Below, in pieces: positions 39,385 to 50,166 of a DNA stretch of 64,000 nt. Each line of letters begins with the position of its first letter. Positions within the stretch are counted from its first letter, which is position 1. The position numbers and the translations under genes are program-made. This stretch comes from Clostridium aestuarii (lineage in GTDB: Bacteria; Bacillota; Clostridia; Clostridiales; Clostridiaceae): contig NZ_JAPQER010000003.1 in the NCBI RefSeq assembly GCF_026735135.1, forward strand, positions 62,001 through 126,000. The letters run 5' to 3'. The notes under the pieces were generated by a model. The model saw only the letters and a program-made list of their open reading frames with translations. It did no database searches and had not been told where the DNA came from.

Positions 39385-41622
39385 ATTGTGGAATGTTCTT
39401 TTGATAACTTCAAGCTGTTGCTCTCTTGTAAGTCGGTTAAAGTGTACAGCATAACCTGATACTCTTATTGTAAGAGTTGGGTATTTGTCTGGATTTTCCA
39501 TAGCATCCATTAAGGTTTCAGGATTTAGCACATTAACATTCAAATGGAATGCACTTTGAGAGAAATAGCCATCTAAAATATTTACAAGATTTATTATTCT
39601 AGTTTCATCATTCTTACCAAGTGCATCTGGTACAATTGAGAATGTATTTGATACACCGTCTTGACACCAGTCTCTATAAGGAATTTTAGCAACTGAATTA
39701 AGTGAAGCTAGAGCACCGTTAATATCTCTTCCATGCATTGGATTAGCTCCAGGAGCTAATGGCTCACCTTTTTTTCTTCCATCAGGAGTTGAACCGGTTT
39801 TTTTACCATAAACTACATTTGAGGTTATAGTTAAAGCTGATAAAGTATGTTCAGCATTTCTATAAGTAGGATGTTTCTTTAGTTCAGATGAAACTTTTTT
39901 AACTAATTCTACTGCTATATCGTCAACTCTATCATCATCATTTCCGAATTTAGGATAATCACCTTCAATTTCAAAATCTATTGCAATTCCCTCTTCATTT
40001 CTTATAGGTTTAACTTTAGCATATTTAATTGCACTTAAAGAATCAGCAGCGCAAGATAATCCAGCTATACCAAATGCCATAAATATATGGACTTTAGTAT
40101 CATGCAGACACATTTGACTTGCTTCATATGCATATTTATCATGCATATAATGGATAGTATTCATTGTGTTAACATATAGATCAGCTACGTATTCTAAAAC
40201 TTTCCAATAATTTTCTTTGATTTTATCATAATCTAAAATTTCATCTTTAATTTCAGGTATTTCAGGTACAACTGTTATTAAACTACCATCATCTTCTCTT
40301 TTCATTTCATCAATACCCATATTTATTGCATAAAGTAGTGCTTTAGCAAGGTTGGTACGTGCACCGAAGAACTGCATTTGTTTACCTACTTGCATTGCTG
40401 ATACACAGCAAGCTATAGCATAGTCATCACCATATATAGGTCTCATTATATCATCATTTTCATATTGAATTGAATCAGTTTTAATAGACATTTTAGCACA
40501 ATACTTTTTGAAGTTTTCAGGAAGCTTTTCTGACCATAATACTGTCATGTTTGGTTCAGGACCTGGACCTAAATTAGTCAAAGTGTGTAAAAGTCTAAAA
40601 GCGGTTTTTGTAACTAGTGGTTTTCCATTAATACTTATTCCACCAATTGCTTCTGTTATCCAGTTAGGATCTCCAGCAAATAATTCGTTATATTCAGGAG
40701 TTCTTAAATGTCTTATAGATCTTAATTTTATTACAAATTGATCTATTATTTCTTGAGCTTCTTCTTCAGTTATGATACTGTTTTTCAAGTCTCTTTCAAT
40801 GTAAATATCTATAAATGTACAGTTTCTACCAAGAGACATTGCAGCACCATTGTTTTCTTTAGCTCCAGCCAAATAACCGAAATATAAAAATTGAACTGCC
40901 TCTTTTGCGTTTTTAGCTGGTTCACTTATATCTATATTATAAGAAGCTGCTAAATTTTTAAGTTTTTTCATAGCTTCTATTTGTTCAGAAACTTCTTCGC
41001 GAAGTCTTATCATTTCTTCTGTAGCAGGTCCCTTTAAATTTTTAAAATCTTCATGTTTTTGTTTTATTAAAAAGTCCATTCCATATAAAGCTATTCTTCT
41101 ATAGTCTCCAATTATTCTTCCTCTTCCGTAAGCATCAGGTAGACCACTTAATAATCCAACGTGTCGAGCTGTTCTTGTTTCGTGTGTATAAGCATCAAAA
41201 ACACCTTGGTTATGAGTTTTTCTAAATTCATTAAAGGTTTCTTTCAATCCTTTTTTTAGTTCATATCCATATTCTTTTAGAGATTGTTCAACCATTCTCA
41301 TACCACCATATGGATTAGCAAGACGCTTAAAAGGGGTATCAGATTGAAAACCTACAATTACTTCATTTTCTTTGTCTAAGTACGCAGGTGGAAATTTATC
41401 TATTCCTGAAAAACTTTCTGTTTCAATATCAAGTACGCCTTTTTTTATTTCTTCAATAATTAAAGAATGTGTTTTATTCCATATTTTTTTTGTTTTTTCT
41501 GTGGGAATTGTTAAAAAGCTTTCATTACCTTCATATAAACAATAGTTTTTTTGTATAAAATTTCTTACATCTATGTTTTCTGTCCAATTGCCAATATTAA
41601 ATTCTTCCCAATGTTTCAACAT
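39376..41622 (-). CDS. pflB: formate C-acetyltransferase (pyruvate formate-lyase)
   Basis: 748 residues. Splits pyruvate with CoA into acetyl-CoA and formate, a strictly anaerobic glycyl-radical reaction. The active-site Cys pair is Cys405-Cys406 (AIACCVSAM); the radical glycine is Gly723 in RVSGYAV near the C-terminus. GGAGG precedes ATG. The activating radical-SAM enzyme, often next door, is not in this window. Clostridia use PFL largely to supply formate for one-carbon biosynthesis. Convergent with pyrE and sharing its terminator. Confidence 0.97.
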   Translation of the reverse strand: MLKHWEEFNIGNWTENIDVRNFIQKNYCLYEGNESFLTIPTEKTKKIWNKTHSLIIEEIKKGVLDIETESFSGIDKFPPAYLDKENEVIVGFQSDTPFKRLANPYGGMRMVEQSLKEYGYELKKGLKETFNEFRKTHNQGVFDAYTHETRTARHVGLLSGLPDAYGRGRIIGDYRRIALYGMDFLIKQKHEDFKNLKGPATEEMIRLREEVSEQIEAMKKLKNLAASYNIDISEPAKNAKEAVQFLYFGYLAGAKENNGAAMSLGRNCTFIDIYIERDLKNSIITEEEAQEIIDQFVIKLRSIRHLRTPEYNELFAGDPNWITEAIGGISINGKPLVTKTAFRLLHTLTNLGPGPEPNMTVLWSEKLPENFKKYCAKMSIKTDSIQYENDDIMRPIYGDDYAIACCVSAMQVGKQMQFFGARTNLAKALLYAINMGIDEMKREDDGSLITVVPEIPEIKDEILDYDKIKENYWKVLEYVADLYVNTMNTIHYMHDKYAYEASQMCLHDTKVHIFMAFGIAGLSCAADSLSAIKYAKVKPIRNEEGIAIDFEIEGDYPKFGNDDDRVDDIAVELVKKVSSELKKHPTYRNAEHTLSALTITSNVVYGKKTGSTPDGRKKGEPLAPGANPMHGRDINGALASLNSVAKIPYRDWCQDGVSNTFSIVPDALGKNDETRIINLVNILDGYFSQSAFHLNVNVLNPETLMDAMENPDKYPTLTIRVSGYAVHFNRLTREQQLEVIKRTFHNNI

Positions 41623-41713
41623 TAAAAAACCTCCTTGTTATATAACTTTAAATTTAAGTATAATAGTAATAGCCATAAAAATATGGTACACTCTTATAAG
41701 TTATTATATTTAG

Positions 41714-41742
41714 ATTATACGATAAAAAGTCAAAAAAGTTAA
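41714..41742 (-). promoter_or_regulatory. sigma-A promoter of pflB
   Basis: On the minus strand TTAACT, 17-bp spacer, TATAAT. About 90 bp before the ATG. No convincing redox-regulator operator was found. Confidence 0.65.
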
Positions 41743-41888
41743 TGTTTTTTTAAAAAAAATATTAAACTTACGAAACATGACGTATATTACAATAATAATA
41801 AATTTGAATGTTCGGTATTTTAAGAAAAATTTAATTTAATAATAAAGAGTTTATAATTTATAATCTTTTAAATTATAAACTATAAACA

Positions 41889-41917
41889 TTGACATGTGTA
41901 TTTATTTTTGATACAAT
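41889..41917 (+). promoter_or_regulatory. sigma-A promoter 1 of carAB
   Basis: TTGACA, 17-bp spacer, TACAAT. Transcription starts near 41924, upstream of both PyrR loops. Confidence 0.82.
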
Positions 41918-41943
41918 TGTAAAAACAAAATAAATGCATTAAT

Positions 41944-41973
41944 CCTTTAAAGTAGTCCGAGAGACTAATAAGG
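41944..41973 (+). promoter_or_regulatory. PyrR-binding loop 1 before carA
   Basis: CCTT / AAGG outer stem, inner AGTC / GACT with loop CGAGA. TACTG just downstream can pair with CAGTA at 42021-42025 as an antiterminator. Confidence 0.78.
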
Positions 41974-42027
41974 TACTGGTAAATGATTATAGACTATATA
42001 TTATAGTTTTATAAATATTGCAGTATT

Positions 42028-42057
42028 CTTCTGTACTCTAGACAGAAGTTTTTTTAT
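42028..42057 (+). terminator. carAB attenuator terminator 1
   Basis: Stem CTTCTGT / ACAGAAG, loop ACTCTAG, then seven or more T. Confidence 0.82.
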
Positions 42058-42098
42058 TATTATTAACAAAAATAAATTTAAAAATTGAATATGTTCGT

Positions 42099-42131
42099 AC
42101 CTTTAATTTGGTCCAGAGAGGCTGAAAAGGT
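42099..42131 (+). promoter_or_regulatory. PyrR-binding loop 2 before carA
   Basis: ACCTT / AAGGT outer stem, inner GGTC / GGCT with loop CAGAGA: very close to the Bacillus pyr loop core TCCAGAGAGGCT. Confidence 0.88.
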
Positions 42132-42156
42132 AATTAATAATCAGATAATAGATTAT

Positions 42157-42192
42157 AAAAACCTTCTGCGCTCTTAAGCAGAAGGTTTTTTT
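42157..42192 (+). terminator. carAB attenuator terminator 2
   Basis: Stem AAAACCTTCTGC / GCAGAAGGTTTT and a T run. The 5' arm ACCTT competes with AAGGT of loop 2. Confidence 0.9.
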
Positions 42193-42206
42193 GTGCATAT
42201 ATGCTA

Positions 42207-42235
42207 TTGACAATAAAATTTTAAAATGATAACCT
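42207..42235 (+). promoter_or_regulatory. possible second, PyrR-independent promoter of carAB
   Basis: TTGACA, 17-bp spacer, TAACCT, located after the second attenuator, so transcripts from it would escape PyrR. Confidence 0.5.
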
Positions 42236-42270
42236 GTGTATAAATATAAAACAAAATGTATAAAAATAAA
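42235..42270. promoter_or_regulatory. ArgR-like boxes overlapping the second carAB promoter
   Basis: TGTATAAATATA at 42237 and TGTATAAAAATA at 42257, 20 bp apart (about two helical turns), resemble arginine-repressor boxes. An inverted TTTATACACA lies at 42350-42359. Carbamoyl phosphate also feeds arginine synthesis, which makes the idea sensible but unproven. The rest of the leader to 42418 shows nothing else. Confidence 0.4.
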
Positions 42271-42418
42271 ATAAATACAGCAATAAAAAGCTTGGTTAAA
42301 TATTATAAAACAAGGATAATGATATTGGAAAATGAAAATGCCGTATTTATTTATACACAAAATATGCATAAAATTAATTGGTATGAATATATTTGTAATT
42401 ATAAGGAGGTAGTATAAA

Positions 42419-43504
42419 ATGAATGCTACAGTATATCTTGAAGATGGAACAATTTTTAATGGTAAGGGATTTGGAAAAAGAGGTACATCTGTAGGTGAGT
42501 TGGTTTTTAATACTTCAATGACAGGATACCAAGAAATAGTTACGGATCCTTCATATGCAGGACAAATTATAAATATGACTTATCCTTTAATTGGAAATTA
42601 TGGAGTTAATAAAACAGAAAATGAATCTAAAAAAATATATGCAAAGGGACTTATAGTTAAATCAATATGTGAAAGTCCATCAAATTTTATGAATGAAAAA
42701 ACTTTAAGTTCAATGTTAGAAGAAATGGGTATTGTTGGAGTACAGGGTTTGGATACAAGAAGTATAACTAAGAAGATAAGAAATTCAGGTACTATGAAAT
42801 GCGTAATTACAACTGAAAATTTAACAATTTCAGAGTTGGAACAATATATTAAAAATTATGATTCTAGTAAAAATTACGTTCAGGAAGTTAGTACGGAAAA
42901 AATATATAACATAAAAGGAAAAGGACATAAAGTGGTTTTAATGGATTTTGGAGCAAAAGCAAACATAATAGAAAATTTAAAAAATAGGGGATGTGATATA
43001 ACAGTAGTTCCCTATAATACTAGTTTAAAAAAGATAATGGAGATTAATCCTGATGGAATAATGTTAAGCAATGGACCAGGAGATCCAAAAGATGTTCCAG
43101 AAGTTGTAGAAACGGTTAAACAGCTAATTAAATATAAGACTACTTTTGGAATTTGTTTAGGTCATCAGATAATTGCACTTGCTTTGGGCGGTAATACTTA
43201 TAAAATGAAGTTTGGACACAGAGGTGGCAATCATGGAGTGTATGATATAGAAAAGGATAAGGCATATATAACATCTCAAAATCACGGATATGCTGTAGAT
43301 AGAGACAGTATAAAAAATAAAGATATAATAATTACTCATACAAACTTAAATGATGATACAGTAGAGGGAATGAAGCACAAGTTTTTACCAGTATTTTCGG
43401 TACAGTTTCACCCAGAAGGAGCACCAGGACCGATAGATTCAGCATATTTGTTTGATAAATTTATTTCTAATATGGATAACAGTATCGAAGAACAAGCAAT
43501 ATAG
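42419..43504 (+). CDS. carA: carbamoyl-phosphate synthase small (glutaminase) subunit
   Basis: 361 residues. Releases ammonia from glutamine for CarB. Class I amidotransferase triad: nucleophile Cys in TFGICLGHQ, His and Glu in QFHPEGAPGP. The N-terminal domain GTSVGELVFNTSMTGYQEI is typical. AAGGAGG precedes ATG. A 23-bp gap to carB. Confidence 0.97.
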   Translation: MNATVYLEDGTIFNGKGFGKRGTSVGELVFNTSMTGYQEIVTDPSYAGQIINMTYPLIGNYGVNKTENESKKIYAKGLIVKSICESPSNFMNEKTLSSMLEEMGIVGVQGLDTRSITKKIRNSGTMKCVITTENLTISELEQYIKNYDSSKNYVQEVSTEKIYNIKGKGHKVVLMDFGAKANIIENLKNRGCDITVVPYNTSLKKIMEINPDGIMLSNGPGDPKDVPEVVETVKQLIKYKTTFGICLGHQIIALALGGNTYKMKFGHRGGNHGVYDIEKDKAYITSQNHGYAVDRDSIKNKDIIITHTNLNDDTVEGMKHKFLPVFSVQFHPEGAPGPIDSAYLFDKFISNMDNSIEEQAI

Positions 43505-43527
43505 TATAAAACTTAGGAGGTAAAACT

Positions 43528-46500
43528 ATGGCATTAGATAAAAATTTAAAAAAAGTTATAATTTTAGGTTCTGGACCAATAATAATAGGACAAGCAGCTG
43601 AATTTGATTATTCAGGAACGCAAGCTTGTAAAGCTATAAAAGAAGAAGGAGTAGAAACTATTTTAGTAAATAGTAATCCTGCTACAATAATGACTGATAT
43701 GAATATGGCAGATAAAGTTTATATTGAGCCGCTAAAAGTAGAGGTTGTAGAAAAAATAATTGAACAAGAAAGACCGGATGGAATACTTGCTGGATTTGGA
43801 GGACAAACTGCATTAAATCTAGCAATGGGATTACAAGAAAAAGGAATATTAGATAAATATGAAGTTAAGCTTTTAGGAATTAACAGTGAATCAATAAAAA
43901 AAGCTGAAGACAGAGAGAGTTTTAAAGAATTAATGCTAGAAATAGATGAACCAATTCCAGAAAGTACAATTGCAGTAAATATGGAACAGTGTAAAGAATT
44001 TTTAGAAAAAAATGGACTTCCAATTATAATAAGACCTGCTTATACTCTAGGTGGAACAGGTGGAGGAATAGCGGAGACTACAGAAGAATACTGGGAAATA
44101 TGTGAACTAGGATTAAAAATGAGTCCTATAAATCAAATATTATTAGAACAAAGTGTAGCAGGATGGAAAGAGCTTGAATATGAAGTTATAAGAGATAAAA
44201 AAGATAACTGTATTATAGTATGTAATATGGAAAATATAGATCCAGTAGGTGTTCATACAGGAGATAGTATAGTTGTAGCACCTTCTCAAACTTTAAGAGA
44301 TAGTGAATACCATATGCTTAGAAACTCTGCACTTAAGATTATAAGAAACTTAAAAATAGAAGGTGGATGTAATATACAATTTGCACTAGATCCTGATAGC
44401 AAGAAATATATAGTTATAGAAGTTAATCCAAGAGTTAGTCGTTCAAGTGCTTTAGCATCTAAGGCAGCAGGTTATCCAATAGCTAAAATATCAGCTAAAA
44501 TTGCTATGGGTTATAGCTTAGACGAGCTTAAAAACTATGTAACAAAAAGTTCAAGTGCTTGCTTTGAACCAGCTTTAGATTATGTTGTGGTTAAAATGCC
44601 TAAATGGCCTTTTGATAAGTTTAATACAGCAGAAAGAAGACTTGGAACTCAAATGAAAGCTACAGGAGAAGTTATGGCTATAGATAGAAACTTTGAAAGT
44701 GCATTTATAAAAGCTATAACATGTCTTGAAAGCAACATTGTTGGGTTAAGGCTTAATAATGGAGAGAGTCTTACAAATGAACAACTAATATCAAAAATCA
44801 AAATGCAAGATGATGAAAGGCTCTTCGCTATATCGGAAGCATTAAGAAGAGGAATATCTATAGATGAAATTCATGAAATCACTAAAATTGATAAGTGGTT
44901 TTTAAATGGAATAAATAAGATTGTTAAAATAGAGAAAAGATTAGAAATGAAAGTTGTTGATGATGAACTTATTTGCGAGGCAAGTACGTTAGGATTTACA
45001 GATGAACAAATAAGTAAATTATCAAATGTAGAAGTTAGACAAATAGAGGCTGTAAAAAAGATAAAAGATATTTATCCAGTTTATAAAATGGTTGACACTT
45101 GCAGTGGGGAATTTGAAGCACAAACTCCTTATTATTATTCATGTTATGAAAGTGAAGATGAAAATATAGTATCAGACAATGAAAAAATAATGGTGGTAGG
45201 TTCTGGACCAATTAGAATAGGTCAAGGAATAGAATTTGATTATTGTTGTGTACATGGAGCTTGGGCTATAAATAAAGCTGGTTACGAATCGATTATGGTT
45301 AATAATAACCCAGAAACAGTAAGTACTGATTTTGATACTTCAGACAAACTTTATTTTGAGCCACTGTATATTGATGATGTTATGAGTGTTATTAGAAAAG
45401 AAAAACCTAAAGGAGTTATACTTCAATTTGGAGGCCAAACATCTATTAATTTAGCAGAAAAGTTATCTGAAAGAGGTATTAATATACTTGGAACTAGCTT
45501 TGAATCAATAGACCTCGCAGAAGATAGAGAAAAATTTAGAAAGTTACTTGAAAAATTAAATATAAAGACACCTACAGGACATTCTGCTGAAAATATAGAA
45601 GAAGCCTATGAAGTTGTGGAGAAATTAGGATATCCTGTTATTGTAAGACCGTCTTATGTAATAGGTGGACGTGCTATGGAAGTAATATATGATAAAATAG
45701 CTCTAGAAAAATATATGAAGGAAGCTATAAGTTTAAGCAACGAGCATACTATACTTATAGATAAATATGTTAGAGGTACTGAAATAGAAGTAGATGCTAT
45801 AGCTGATGGAGAAGATATTTTAATACCAGGTATTATGGAGCATATCGAAAGAACGGGAGTACATTCAGGAGATAGTATTACAGTATATCCTTATGTAACT
45901 CTAACCGATGATACAGTTAATAAATTAGTAGAAACTACTAAAAAAATAGCAAAAGCTTTAGAAACAGTTGGACTTGTAAATATTCAATATGTTTTTGATG
46001 GAAAAGAACTTTATGTAATTGAAGTGAATCCAAGAGCGTCAAGAACGGTTCCTATATTAAGTAAGGTTACTGGAATACCAATGGTTAATATAGCTGTACA
46101 AACTATGTTAGGAAATAAATTAAAAGATATGAATTATGGAACAGGACTTAACAAAAAGAGTAAGCTACATGCTGTTAAAGTTCCGGTATTTTCAAATGAA
46201 AAACTTGCAGATGTAGATACCTATTTAGGACCAGAAATGAAGTCTACAGGAGAAGTTTTAGGAGTTGACTATGATTTAAACAAAGCAATATATAAAGGTT
46301 TTGTAGCAGCAGGTATGGATATTAGAACAACTGGATCCGTATATGTTTCACTTAAGGATGTTGATAAAGTAGAAGGTATAGATATAATAAAACAATATTA
46401 CGATTTAGGCTTTAAAATATATGCATCAAAAGGTACTGGTAAAGTTTTAAAAGAAAGTGATATTGAATGTGATATATTAGAAAATGATGAATTGTTTAAG

Positions 46501-46719
46501 TTTATAAATGAAGAAAAAATTAATTTAATAATTAATACTCCAACTAAGGGAAATAATCCTATTAGTTTAGGATTTAAGATCAGAAGAAAAGCAGCTGAAT
46601 TTAAAATACCAGTTTTCACTTGTATAGATACTGCAAAAATATTTTTAAAGACTATAAGGCTTGTTAGGGATAATGAAAATATTGAATACAGGTCTTTAAA
46701 CTGCTATTTTACTGAATAG
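43528..46719 (+). CDS. carB: carbamoyl-phosphate synthase large subunit
   Basis: 1063 residues, two homologous ATP-grasp halves (KVIILGSGPIIIGQAAEFDYSG and KIMVVGSGPIRIGQGIEFDYC begin each), then the allosteric MGS-like domain (about 930-1063). Uses two ATP, bicarbonate and ammonia to make carbamoyl phosphate for pyrimidines and arginine. AGGAGG precedes ATG. The only carAB pair in the window and under PyrR-type leaders. Confidence 0.97.
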   Translation: MALDKNLKKVIILGSGPIIIGQAAEFDYSGTQACKAIKEEGVETILVNSNPATIMTDMNMADKVYIEPLKVEVVEKIIEQERPDGILAGFGGQTALNLAMGLQEKGILDKYEVKLLGINSESIKKAEDRESFKELMLEIDEPIPESTIAVNMEQCKEFLEKNGLPIIIRPAYTLGGTGGGIAETTEEYWEICELGLKMSPINQILLEQSVAGWKELEYEVIRDKKDNCIIVCNMENIDPVGVHTGDSIVVAPSQTLRDSEYHMLRNSALKIIRNLKIEGGCNIQFALDPDSKKYIVIEVNPRVSRSSALASKAAGYPIAKISAKIAMGYSLDELKNYVTKSSSACFEPALDYVVVKMPKWPFDKFNTAERRLGTQMKATGEVMAIDRNFESAFIKAITCLESNIVGLRLNNGESLTNEQLISKIKMQDDERLFAISEALRRGISIDEIHEITKIDKWFLNGINKIVKIEKRLEMKVVDDELICEASTLGFTDEQISKLSNVEVRQIEAVKKIKDIYPVYKMVDTCSGEFEAQTPYYYSCYESEDENIVSDNEKIMVVGSGPIRIGQGIEFDYCCVHGAWAINKAGYESIMVNNNPETVSTDFDTSDKLYFEPLYIDDVMSVIRKEKPKGVILQFGGQTSINLAEKLSERGINILGTSFESIDLAEDREKFRKLLEKLNIKTPTGHSAENIEEAYEVVEKLGYPVIVRPSYVIGGRAMEVIYDKIALEKYMKEAISLSNEHTILIDKYVRGTEIEVDAIADGEDILIPGIMEHIERTGVHSGDSITVYPYVTLTDDTVNKLVETTKKIAKALETVGLVNIQYVFDGKELYVIEVNPRASRTVPILSKVTGIPMVNIAVQTMLGNKLKDMNYGTGLNKKSKLHAVKVPVFSNEKLADVDTYLGPEMKSTGEVLGVDYDLNKAIYKGFVAAGMDIRTTGSVYVSLKDVDKVEGIDIIKQYYDLGFKIYASKGTGKVLKESDIECDILENDELFKFINEEKINLIINTPTKGNNPISLGFKIRRKAAEFKIPVFTCIDTAKIFLKTIRLVRDNENIEYRSLNCYFTE

Positions 46720-46741
46720 TAGATATAAATTATATGTAATA

Positions 46742-46782
46742 AAAAAAAGACTTAAGAATTTTGAATTCTTAAGTCTTTTTTT
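46742..46782 (+). terminator. intrinsic terminator after carB
   Basis: A perfect 19-bp stem AAAAAAAGACTTAAGAATT with loop TTG, ending in seven T. Confidence 0.93.
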
Positions 46783-46921
46783 GTATAATAATATTTGTAT
46801 AAAAGTAGAGAATAGTAGTGTGTATGAGAACATTAAAGATTATTTAGTACATATTGATCTATATATTTATCTTGAAACATCAAAATATTCAAAATTTAAA
46901 TTTAATTTAGGAGGTGAGATA

Positions 46922-47758
46922 ATGTCAAAACCAAGTATATTTAGTAAGGGTTATGATGAAAAAATGAGAAAAAGAAAGAAAAGAAGAAGAATTTTGATTG
47001 TAGCTGTAATCATAATTGGGGTTACTTATGTTTTACTGTTTAATAAAAATATTGGAAAAAATATTGCTCAAGGTTTTAAATCAGAAATAGAAAAAATTTC
47101 TGAAAAAATAATTAAATTAAAAAATAATGAAGCTCCAAATTCAGAAAATGAAGAAAAAAATATTAATGAAGAAAAAGAGAGTAAACTGGATAATGTAAAA
47201 AAAGAAGAAGTAAAAGGAGAAATAAAAGAAAAAGTAAAACAAGAGACAATGAGTATAAAGCTTTCTAATGGTGAAGAAATTAATCTTATATTTATAATGA
47301 ATAATGGAAAAAAAAATTATGAAGATGTTAATCCTAAAAATATTCAGTATAGTATAAGTCCGTCTAAAAACAAGGTAGTACTTATAGAAAAAAATACGCA
47401 AAATATGATACTTATTGATGAAAAGGGTAGTAAAACTGATATTACAAAAAAACAGTACATATCTAGTAAAGGAACTGTATTTCCAAAAGGTGATAGGTTA
47501 AAAATTAATCCAAATTATATATGGAATAGTTATCCTAAATTTTTAGATGATGATAATATAATATATTTTTCTCAATTACCTTGGTTTAATAAAAAAGAGG
47601 AAAGGTTTATTTGGAAGTATACTATAAGTGCTAACAAACATGAGCAGTATCTTGAATCATCATCAAAAGAGATTTTTGGAAAACAAATTGAATATGGAAA
47701 TATTACAAAAGATGGCTTGGAAGTTATAGTGGACGGACAAATTAAAATAATTAAGTAA
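46922..47758 (+). CDS. membrane-anchored unknown protein
   Basis: 278 residues from ATG 46922, with GGAGGTGAGATA upstream; an open extension to 46781 starts inside the carB terminator and is rejected. A basic N-terminus (KKRKKRRR pattern), one membrane segment (about 22-40), a long Lys/Glu-rich linker (about 50-115) and a C-terminal domain that should lie outside the cell. No family recognised. Confidence 0.72.
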   Translation: MSKPSIFSKGYDEKMRKRKKRRRILIVAVIIIGVTYVLLFNKNIGKNIAQGFKSEIEKISEKIIKLKNNEAPNSENEEKNINEEKESKLDNVKKEEVKGEIKEKVKQETMSIKLSNGEEINLIFIMNNGKKNYEDVNPKNIQYSISPSKNKVVLIEKNTQNMILIDEKGSKTDITKKQYISSKGTVFPKGDRLKINPNYIWNSYPKFLDDDNIIYFSQLPWFNKKEERFIWKYTISANKHEQYLESSSKEIFGKQIEYGNITKDGLEVIVDGQIKIIK

Positions 47759-47885
47759 TTGTTTTAGAATTTTTAATAATATGGTAATATTAGTTGACAT
47801 GCATATGCAAAAGACGTACATGTGCAGTTGAGTTAGTGTTAGTGTGTCATCACGACTAAACTTAATAAAAGGTGGTTTTAATACA

Positions 47886-48668
47886 GTGGAAATTGGTATT
47901 TCATCAGCATGTTTTTATCCACAAGTATATTTAGAAGATAGTATAAAATTAATGAAAGATTTGGGATTTGATAAAGGAGAAATTTTTTTCAATTGTCCTA
48001 GTGAATTTAGTGAGAAGTTTGTCGATAGGCTTTTATATGAAAAGGAAAAGAATAACTTTGGTATTAATTCAGTTCATGCATTTTCTACTTTTTTTGAACC
48101 CTATATTTTTGATAATTATAAAAGAAGAAGAAATGATATGATTAAGTATTTTAAACAAGTTTGTTTGGCTGGTAAAAAGCTAGGTGCAAAATATTATACT
48201 TTTCATGGAATAAGAAAAATTGATACTAGATTTTTAAATGATGAATTTATAATAGAGATATATAATGAATTGATATACATATCTTCAGAAATAGGAATAA
48301 AGCTTGCTCAAGAAAATGTATCTTGGTGTATGTCATCTCAAATTAGTTTTTTGGAAATGCTTCAGGAACGGTGTAAATATCCATTGAATTTTACGTTAGA
48401 TATAAAACAGGCCTATAAGGCTGGAATACCTATTGAAGAATATATAAAGGTAATGAATGAGAATATAGTTAACTTTCATATAAATGATAGAGACGATAAA
48501 AACCAATGTCTTTTACCGGGAACAGGAGATGTGAATTATAAAAAAATTTTTTCGGATTTAAAAGAAGTAAAGTATAAAGGTATGGGTATAATAGAGGTTT
48601 ATAGTGATAACTATTCTAATTACAATGAAATTCTAAAAAGTGTAAAATTGCTAAAAAAAAATCCATAA
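47886..48668 (+). CDS. sugar phosphate isomerase/epimerase-like TIM-barrel protein
   Basis: 260 residues of the xylose-isomerase-like (AP endonuclease 2) barrel. Cues: IGISSACFYPQVYLEDSIKLMKDLGFDKGEIFFN at the first strand, AKYYTFHGI, KLAQENVSW, NFTLDIKQAYKAG, NFHINDRD (metal ligands) and the final GIIEVYSDN. GTG 47886 has AAGGTGG at 9 bp; a GTG at 47844 adds residues with no ribosome site. The substrate is unknown. Confidence 0.85.
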   Translation: MEIGISSACFYPQVYLEDSIKLMKDLGFDKGEIFFNCPSEFSEKFVDRLLYEKEKNNFGINSVHAFSTFFEPYIFDNYKRRRNDMIKYFKQVCLAGKKLGAKYYTFHGIRKIDTRFLNDEFIIEIYNELIYISSEIGIKLAQENVSWCMSSQISFLEMLQERCKYPLNFTLDIKQAYKAGIPIEEYIKVMNENIVNFHINDRDDKNQCLLPGTGDVNYKKIFSDLKEVKYKGMGIIEVYSDNYSNYNEILKSVKLLKKNP

Positions 48669-48745
48669 ATACTTTTTTCTGAAAATATATTGTAATATAA
48701 ATTTTTTAGTATATAATTTAATTAGAAAAAAATATGTATATATGT

Positions 48746-48775
48746 TTGTAAAAAATTAAATATGTATGTTATAAT
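48746..48775 (+). promoter_or_regulatory. sigma-A promoter of tig
   Basis: TTGTAA, 18-bp spacer, TATAAT; about 48 bp before the ATG. Confidence 0.55.
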
Positions 48776-48823
48776 ATATGAAGTTAAAATAAGTATTTAC
48801 GGTGATTGGGAGGAAAAAACATA

Positions 48824-50116
48824 ATGAACACTAAAATGGAAAATGTAGAAAATAATGTTATTAAACTAGAAATAACAGTTGAAAAAGAAAAATTTAATGA
48901 AGCTTTGAAAAAAGCATATAAAAAAAATGTAAAAAGATTTAACATTCCTGGATTTAGAAAAGGGAAAGCACCAATGAACATAATTAAAAGATATTATGGA
49001 GAAGGAGTTTTCTATGAAGATGCAATAAATTATTGCTGTGAAGATACATATCCAAACGCTATAGAAGAACATAATATAACACCAGTTGATTATCCAAAAA
49101 TAGACATAGTACAAATAGAAACAGGTAAAGAATTTATATACACAGCTGAAGTAACAGTTAAGCCTGAAGTGAAACTTAATGAATATAAAGGTTTAGAAGT
49201 TAAAAAAACTTCATATACTGTACAAGATGAAGATGTTGAAAAGCAATTAAAAGCTATGCAAGAAAAAAATGCAAGAATTATCACTAAAGAAGATGGAACT
49301 ATTGAAAAAGGTGATTTAGCAGTTATAGATTTCAAAGGATTTATAGATGGAGAAGTATTTGAAGGTGGAGAAGGAGAAAACTATTCATTAGAAATAGGTT
49401 CAAGCACATTCATTGATAACTTCGAAGATCAACTAATAGGATTAAAAGCTGGAGATGAAAAAGAAGTTAATGTAAATTTCCCAGAAAAGTATGGAAGAGA
49501 AGAACTAAATGGAAAACCAGCAGTATTTAAAGTTACTATTAAAGAAATAAAGGTAAAAGAATTACCAAAATTAGATGATGAATTCATAAAAGAAATATCT
49601 GAATTTGATACTATGGATGAATTTAAAGCTGATACAAGAAAGAAATTAGATGAAGCAAATAAAGCAAAAGAAAAAGCTGAATATGAAGAAGCTGTTCTTG
49701 AAGCGGTTTGTGAAAAAACAGAAGTTGATATTCCAAAAGCTATGATAGATAAAGAAGTAGATAATATGGTTAAAGATTTAGAAATGAGATTAAAATATCA
49801 AGGATTAGATATTGACACATATTATCAATATACAAATAGCTCAGAAGAAAAAGTTAGAGAGTATATGAAAGAAACTGCTGAAAAAAGAGTTAAAACTGAG
49901 TTAGTTATAGAAAAAGTAGTTAAAGAAGAAAATATAGAAGCTGATGATGAAGAATTAAAATCTAAAGCAACTGAAATAGCAACTCAATATGGAAGTAATG
50001 AACCAGAAAAAATGGTTGATAGTATACTTAAAGCTCAAAAAGATTATCTAAGAGTTCAAGTAGTTAATGATAAGGCTGTAAAACTTTTAGTTGAAAGTAG
50101 TAAGGAAATAGCATAA
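48824..50116 (+). CDS. tig: trigger factor, ribosome-associated chaperone
   Basis: 430 residues: ribosome-binding domain with the signature GFRKGKAP (about 44-51), FKBP-type prolyl isomerase domain (about 160-245, [21 protein letters not shown]), and a helical chaperone C-terminus. ATG 48824 with GGGAGGA upstream; the TTG-started extension at 48806 overlaps that site. First gene of the tig-clpP-clpX-lon quality-control group. Confidence 0.96.
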   Translation: MNTKMENVENNVIKLEITVEKEKFNEALKKAYKKNVKRFNIPGFRKGKAPMNIIKRYYGEGVFYEDAINYCCEDTYPNAIEEHNITPVDYPKIDIVQIETGKEFIYTAEVTVKPEVKLNEYKGLEVKKTSYTVQDEDVEKQLKAMQEKNARIITKEDGTIEKGDLAVIDFKGFIDGEVFEGGEGENYSLEIGSSTFIDNFEDQLIGLKAGDEKEVNVNFPEKYGREELNGKPAVFKVTIKEIKVKELPKLDDEFIKEISEFDTMDEFKADTRKKLDEANKAKEKAEYEEAVLEAVCEKTEVDIPKAMIDKEVDNMVKDLEMRLKYQGLDIDTYYQYTNSSEEKVREYMKETAEKRVKTELVIEKVVKEENIEADDEELKSKATEIATQYGSNEPEKMVDSILKAQKDYLRVQVVNDKAVKLLVESSKEIA

Positions 50117-50130
50117 TATTGTAAGTACAA

Positions 50131-50166
50131 AAATTAATTGCCAGAAATATTTCTGGCAATTAATTT
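50131..50166 (+). terminator. intrinsic terminator after tig
   Basis: Stem of 16 bp (AAATTAATTGCCAGAA and complement), loop ATAT. Confidence 0.85.

Noticed and set aside
42103..42369. 88-codon minus-strand frame before carA
   Set aside because: It runs antisense through a PyrR loop and terminator, has no ribosome site and a shadow-like composition.
46781..46921. N-terminal extension of the unknown gene after carB
   Set aside because: It begins inside the carB terminator; ATG 46922 has GGAGGTGA.
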